From a virus, in the IMG/VR virus record IMGVR_UViG_3300009155_000162, positions 1 to 31,236 of that record: a stretch of DNA of 31,236 bases; one strand, written 5' to 3'. Shown here one piece after another: positions 28,615-31,236 of this stretch. The translations under genes and the position numbers were made by a program. The notes beneath the pieces were generated by a model that saw nothing but the letters and a program-made list of their open reading frames with translations, was not told the origin of the DNA and made no database searches. Positions within the stretch are counted from its first letter, which is position 1, and every line of letters begins with the position of its first letter.

Positions 28615-28634
28615 GCAAAATCGAGGAAAAACCA

Positions 28635-29468
28635 ATGTTTGCAGGAGTGATTTTTTTAGTGGTTATGATGGTTGGCAGTGTTGCCGGCGACGAATGGGAC
28701 GCCAAACATCTTGGGTTCTCAGGCATCCCGATCCAAGGCAATGACAAGCTGCTGAAGGGGCTTGGGTTTGCCAAGCTGCCAGTCAAACGAGGAATCTTGG
28801 TCGCTGTGGTCAATCCAGACACTCCGACTGCTGCTGGTGGATTGCTTCCGCTTGCGATCGTTAGTGCGATCAATCGCAAGCCGGTTGGATCGATAGATGA
28901 TGCATCCGAGATCCTCGCAGGACTGGAGGTCGGCGACGATGTGCTCCTGGCCGGCCACACACTCAGAAACAACGTGTGGAAGTCCGGGACCGTGAAGACC
29001 AAGGTGATGACACGCCGCCAAGTGCTAGAGTCGACGATGGAGCGAACTGTGGATGCGATCAACGGAATTATTCGATACGATCACAAATTCGATCCCGAGG
29101 GACAGTTGAAACGGGTCAAGCTCTACGCTCTGGCCCAAACCGGCCGCGCACCGGAGCTCCGAGCCGAGACACTTTGGGTCGACAAGGAATGGTTGTTTCT
29201 CCAATCGCTGACGCTGGCCAATGGAACTGACCGAGAGACTGCCGACGTCAAGCCGTTCACCGGCCAAGAAAAGATCAAGACTGGATACATCGTCGAGCAA
29301 AAGACCTGCGAGGTGTCGCCAGCGTTTGGAGCTCTGCTCATTCGACCAGATACCACAGTTCGCTTTACAGGCACCAAGACGTTTTACGACCACGATCCAA
29401 CGATCTCGGAGATCTGGATCAACAAAGACGTTTTGGATTTTTATCGCATGATGTCGGCCAAGCCTTGA
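28635..29468 (+). CDS. secreted PDZ-domain protein
   Basis: A 277-residue protein with an N-terminal signal peptide (MFAGVIFLVVMMVGSVAGDE) and a PDZ domain at about 42-110 (LGFAKLPVKRGILVAVVNPDTPTAAGGL, then VSAINRKPVGSIDDASEILAGLEVGDDVLLA). The C-terminal 150 residues are a beta-rich domain (FDPEGQLKRVKLYALAQTG, ETLWVDKEWLFLQSLTL, KTFYDHDPTISEIWINKDVLDFY) without a recognised family. There is no protease triad, so it is not an HtrA enzyme; PDZ domains bind peptide ends. Sited between regulatory genes with its own operators and terminator, it looks like a lysogenic conversion gene acting outside the cytoplasm (inference). Confidence 0.65.
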   Translation: MFAGVIFLVVMMVGSVAGDEWDAKHLGFSGIPIQGNDKLLKGLGFAKLPVKRGILVAVVNPDTPTAAGGLLPLAIVSAINRKPVGSIDDASEILAGLEVGDDVLLAGHTLRNNVWKSGTVKTKVMTRRQVLESTMERTVDAINGIIRYDHKFDPEGQLKRVKLYALAQTGRAPELRAETLWVDKEWLFLQSLTLANGTDRETADVKPFTGQEKIKTGYIVEQKTCEVSPAFGALLIRPDTTVRFTGTKTFYDHDPTISEIWINKDVLDFYRMMSAKP

Positions 29469-29502
29469 CTCAGCCGACCGAGTCCGTAGACTGTTTGCAC
29501 AC

Positions 29503-29520
29503 CCCGCCCTGGGCGGTTTT
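29503..29520 (+). terminator. rho-independent terminator after PDZ gene
   Basis: CCGCC (29504-29508), a 3-base loop and GGCGG (29512-29516) are followed by TTTT (29517-29520). The short GC stem lies 35 bases after the PDZ stop and before the excisionase-like gene. Confidence 0.55.
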
Positions 29521-29546
29521 CAGGAAGAAGACCACTCGGAGCCATC

Positions 29547-29783
29547 ATGTCGGACAATTCTACGGCCACGCATCTTTCGTGGCTCACCCAGACGATCGAA
29601 GATGCGATTCGCAATGCCGTTCCTCGCGAGGCCTACTCTCGCGAAGAAGTGGCAAAGATCCTTGGTGTTTCAGTCCGTACGATTGATGGCTTGATCGATT
29701 CCCAGCAGCTCCGAGCCGTTAAAATCGGCAGGCATCTGCGAATCGATCGCAAGGAAATCGATCGGTTTTTAGGCCGTGAATGA
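29547..29783 (+). CDS. excisionase-like helix-turn-helix protein
   Basis: A 78-residue protein with a MerR/excisionase-type winged helix: 'AYSREEVAKILGVSVRTIDGLIDSQQLRAVKIGRHLRIDRKEIDRFL' (residues 29-76). This is the standard helix_turn_helix_17/excisionase pattern that recognises DNA and bends it. A GGAG ribosome site precedes the ATG. Its stop is followed immediately by the integrase start, a coupling typical of xis-int pairs. It may direct excision by binding near the att site or act as an early regulator. Confidence 0.75.
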   Translation: MSDNSTATHLSWLTQTIEDAIRNAVPREAYSREEVAKILGVSVRTIDGLIDSQQLRAVKIGRHLRIDRKEIDRFLGRE

Positions 29784-30926
29784 ATGAGCTCGATCTACAA
29801 ACACAAGCACCGAGGCTGGTACTGTTGCGTTACCTTGCCGTCTGGCCGACGATGCCAGATCTACTTGGGCAAGGTGACTAAGGCCGGTGCTGAAACCGTC
29901 CGACGTAACGTCGAGCGTCTGATGGCCAGCAACACTGTAGGGATCGAGCCGGACACGCAGATTCAAACATGGATTTCTCTGTGTGATGCCAAATTCAGAG
30001 ACAAGCTCCAGGCCGCTGGATTGCTCGCCAAATGGAAGCCGCCTAAGGCCTCACCGCTGCTCTCGGTCGTCTGGGATGCCTATGTTGCGAAGCGTGCCGA
30101 CTTTGCCCCCAGTTCCATCAAAGGCTTTCGGACTGCCCGCAAACACGCCTTAGATCATCTCAAAGACCGCTTGATCAGCGAGATCACGATTGCCGACGCT
30201 AAACACTTTGCCCTGCGAATGGAATCGGTGCATTCCAGTGCCCACGCAAAAAAGATCGTCGAACGGACCAAGCAAGTCCTCCAGGACGCAGTCGATTCTC
30301 GACTTTTGGCGACCAATCCATTCGCGAACGTTAATCTGCGAGCCAAGATTGATCGGACTCGTGGTTATCATCTACCCGAGGCCGACGCAATGAAGGTGCT
30401 CGATAAGCTTGGATCGATTCAGGCCAAGGCCGCTTTTGTGCTCGCAAGGTTTGCAGGCCTGCGGATCCCACACGAGCTGCTGCCCCTGACTTGGGCTCAC
30501 ATAGATTTCGAAAAGCATCGCATCACGATCCCCACGGGGACCAAGACAGGCCAGCGAGTGATTCCTATGGTGCCGATCGTCTACGAGCACATGCTCCAGC
30601 TTGCCGAGGCTGCTGACTCCTCCCCTTGGGTGTTGAGCCGAGCCAGGTCTAGTGCAAGAACAACGCTCCGAAAATGGCTCGAATCGGCGATCTTACTGGC
30701 TGGCCTCAAGCAATGGCCAAAGCTGTGGCACAATCTCAGAGCCTCATGTCGCACCGACATGGAAGAACAGTTTGCATCTCATGTGTGTGATGCTTGGTTA
30801 GGACATTCTAAGAGAGTCGCGAAAGATCATTATCTCATGGTAACAGACGATCACTGGACCAAGGCGATCAGCAAACCGAGTGATGTACGGCGCGCGGTCA
30901 AAGTACGGCGCGACGTACGGCGCTGA
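29784..30926 (+). CDS. tyrosine recombinase / phage integrase
   Basis: A 380-residue integrase with all catalytic residues visible: R227 (FAGLRI), K254 (GTKTGQ), H316 and R319 (HNLRAS), H341 (LGHS) and Y350 (DHYLMV). The N-terminal 60 residues form an arm-binding type domain (SIYKHKHRGWYCCVTLPSGRRCQIYLGK), followed by a core-binding SAM-like domain (ASPLLSVVWDAYVAKRADFAPSSIKGFRTARKHALDHL). The C-terminus is Arg-rich (VRRAVKVRRDVRR), and it is encoded by repeated GTACGGCGC units. The HNLRAS box and 'WLGHS..VA..HYL' order is common in planctomycete integrases. It begins straight after the Xis-like stop. Confidence 0.93.
   Translation: MSSIYKHKHRGWYCCVTLPSGRRCQIYLGKVTKAGAETVRRNVERLMASNTVGIEPDTQIQTWISLCDAKFRDKLQAAGLLAKWKPPKASPLLSVVWDAYVAKRADFAPSSIKGFRTARKHALDHLKDRLISEITIADAKHFALRMESVHSSAHAKKIVERTKQVLQDAVDSRLLATNPFANVNLRAKIDRTRGYHLPEADAMKVLDKLGSIQAKAAFVLARFAGLRIPHELLPLTWAHIDFEKHRITIPTGTKTGQRVIPMVPIVYEHMLQLAEAADSSPWVLSRARSSARTTLRKWLESAILLAGLKQWPKLWHNLRASCRTDMEEQFASHVCDAWLGHSKRVAKDHYLMVTDDHWTKAISKPSDVRRAVKVRRDVRR
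30885..30923 (+). repeat. GTACGGCGC repeats at the integrase 3' end
   Basis: Three exact copies of GTACGGCGC at 30885-30893, 30903-30911 and 30915-30923 lie in the last codons of the integrase, and a fourth exact copy is at 31077-31085 outside it (with a partial GTACGC at 31089). They give the Arg-rich tail its VRR repeats. Short repeats like this near an integrase gene are typical of arm-type integrase or Xis binding sites. Confidence 0.6.
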
Positions 30927-30934
30927 TCGGGTTT

Positions 30935-30961
30935 GAGCGTGTTCGAGCGTGTCCGAGCGTG
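30935..30961. repeat. GAGCGTG repeats, 10-bp phased
   Basis: Three copies of GAGCGTG at 30935-30941, 30945-30951 and 30955-30961, exactly 10 bases apart, lie directly after the integrase stop. This looks like an arm-type site array in the attachment region. Confidence 0.6.
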
Positions 30962-30972
30962 CTTTGGGGAAT

Positions 30973-30997
30973 AAAAAAACCCTGGAAATCCAGGGTT
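30973..30997 (-). terminator. terminator hairpin on the minus strand
   Basis: AACCCTGG and CCAGGGTT form an 8-bp stem with a 4-base loop. In the minus direction it is followed by a run of T (complement of the A-run at 30973-30979). It would end transcription of a gene coming from the right, and may block opposing read-through into the integrase. Confidence 0.65.
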
Positions 30998-31236
30998 AAT
31001 GAGCTTTGAAAATGCCCCCGCAAGGGGTCGCAACTTGCTCATTTACTACGGGGATTCGCAATGGATTTTGGGGCTGGTACGGCGCATGGTACGCATGATT
31101 CCAAATCGCCCAGCAGCCCTCTCTATAACGGGTGTACCAAATCTTCGAGGGCTGTAGCAATGCTACAACTCGTGTAGCACCTGGATTTCCGCCGGAAATT
31201 TTCACGGGTCCTTCCGGCCAGGCCTCCACTGCCGAC
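30996..31236 (-). CDS. possible partial gene running off the right edge
   Basis: A minus-strand frame is open from the window edge to a TAA at 30996-30998, where the terminator hairpin begins immediately. The readable part contains 'GATRVVALLQPSKIWYTRYREGCWAIWNHAYHAP' and is not recognised. The only starts inside the window are non-ATG (GTG at 31229), so it is probably truncated. The match of stop and terminator favours a real gene, but composition alone does not prove it. It may also be the host or phage sequence on the far side of the attachment site. Confidence 0.3.
   Translation of the reverse strand, partial: SAVEAWPEGPVKISGGNPGATRVVALLQPSKIWYTRYREGCWAIWNHAYHAPYQPQNPLRIPVVNEQVATPCGGIFKAH
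31153..31179. repeat. TGTAGCA palindrome and direct repeat
   Basis: TGTAGCAATGCTACA (31153-31167) is a perfect 7-bp inverted repeat around one A, and TGTAGCA occurs again at 31173-31179, 20 bases from the first. Such short inverted arms are typical of recombinase core or operator sites; this one lies 227 bases from the integrase stop and is only a candidate. Confidence 0.4.

Noticed and set aside
28276-28635. 119-residue open frame on the minus strand overlapping the 27978 gene and the operator region
   Set aside because: It runs opposite to the neighbouring genes, across a terminator and two dyads, has no ribosome site and reads like low-complexity translation of non-coding DNA.

Overview
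The window looks like most of a tailed, siphovirus-type temperate phage or prophage of a Gram-negative host, probably a planctomycete (Pirellulaceae/Rhodopirellula-like). That host assignment is inference. It rests on the moderately high GC, the codon habits, the integrase type (an HNLRAS-type box and an LGHS box followed by HYL), and the general look of the GpA-like terminase and small phage proteins. No rRNA, ribosomal-protein or housekeeping gene is present to confirm it.

Layout. (1) 1-13.7 kb, plus strand: a structural operon running from the tail end of a cut-off gene (probably capsid or protease), through a DUF2190-like capsid cement protein, head-completion and tail-terminator proteins, tail tube, a gpG/gpT-type tail assembly chaperone pair joined by a -1 frame change, fibre and decoration proteins including a LamG-like fibre with 22-residue repeats, a gp10-like protein, the tape measure and distal tail proteins. 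It ends with a 23-cysteine protein overlapped by an Erv/ALR-like plus glycosyltransferase-like fusion. The portal and most capsid genes must lie left of the window. (2) 13.7-16.0 kb: large terminase, unusually placed after the tail genes. (3) 16.0-27.8 kb, minus strand: a long early operon of about 27 tightly overlapping genes. It holds a DnaD/replisome-organizer-like initiator with palindromic repeats inside it (candidate origin), a winged-helix protein, a phage metallopeptidase, a metallophosphoesterase, a DUF4406/DUF6378 fusion, a GGQ release-factor-like protein, small membrane peptides, an Acb2/Tad1-like putative cyclic-nucleotide sponge, a tRNA-Thr and a degenerate tRNA-like element. (4) 27.75-28.0 kb: a divergent control region with a sigma70-like promoter, dyads and an 11-bp-phased repeat array. 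(5) 28.0-31.0 kb, plus strand: a small Lys-rich protein, a secreted PDZ protein (possible lysogenic conversion gene) framed by its own terminators, an excisionase-like HTH and a complete tyrosine integrase. Around and after the integrase end lie two families of short repeats that could be arm-type att sites.

How it fits together. The integrase and Xis-like protein would handle integration and excision. The minus-strand early operon starts near 27.83 kb, reads through or past a strong terminator after its first gene, and supplies replication and host-takeover functions. The plus-strand operon builds head and tail. The most unusual unit is the coupled pair of a Cys-rich tail protein and an Erv-like/glycosyltransferase fusion, which could be a phage-encoded route to disulfide-bonded and perhaps glycosylated tail components. 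No lysis cassette and no recognisable CI-type repressor were found in the window.
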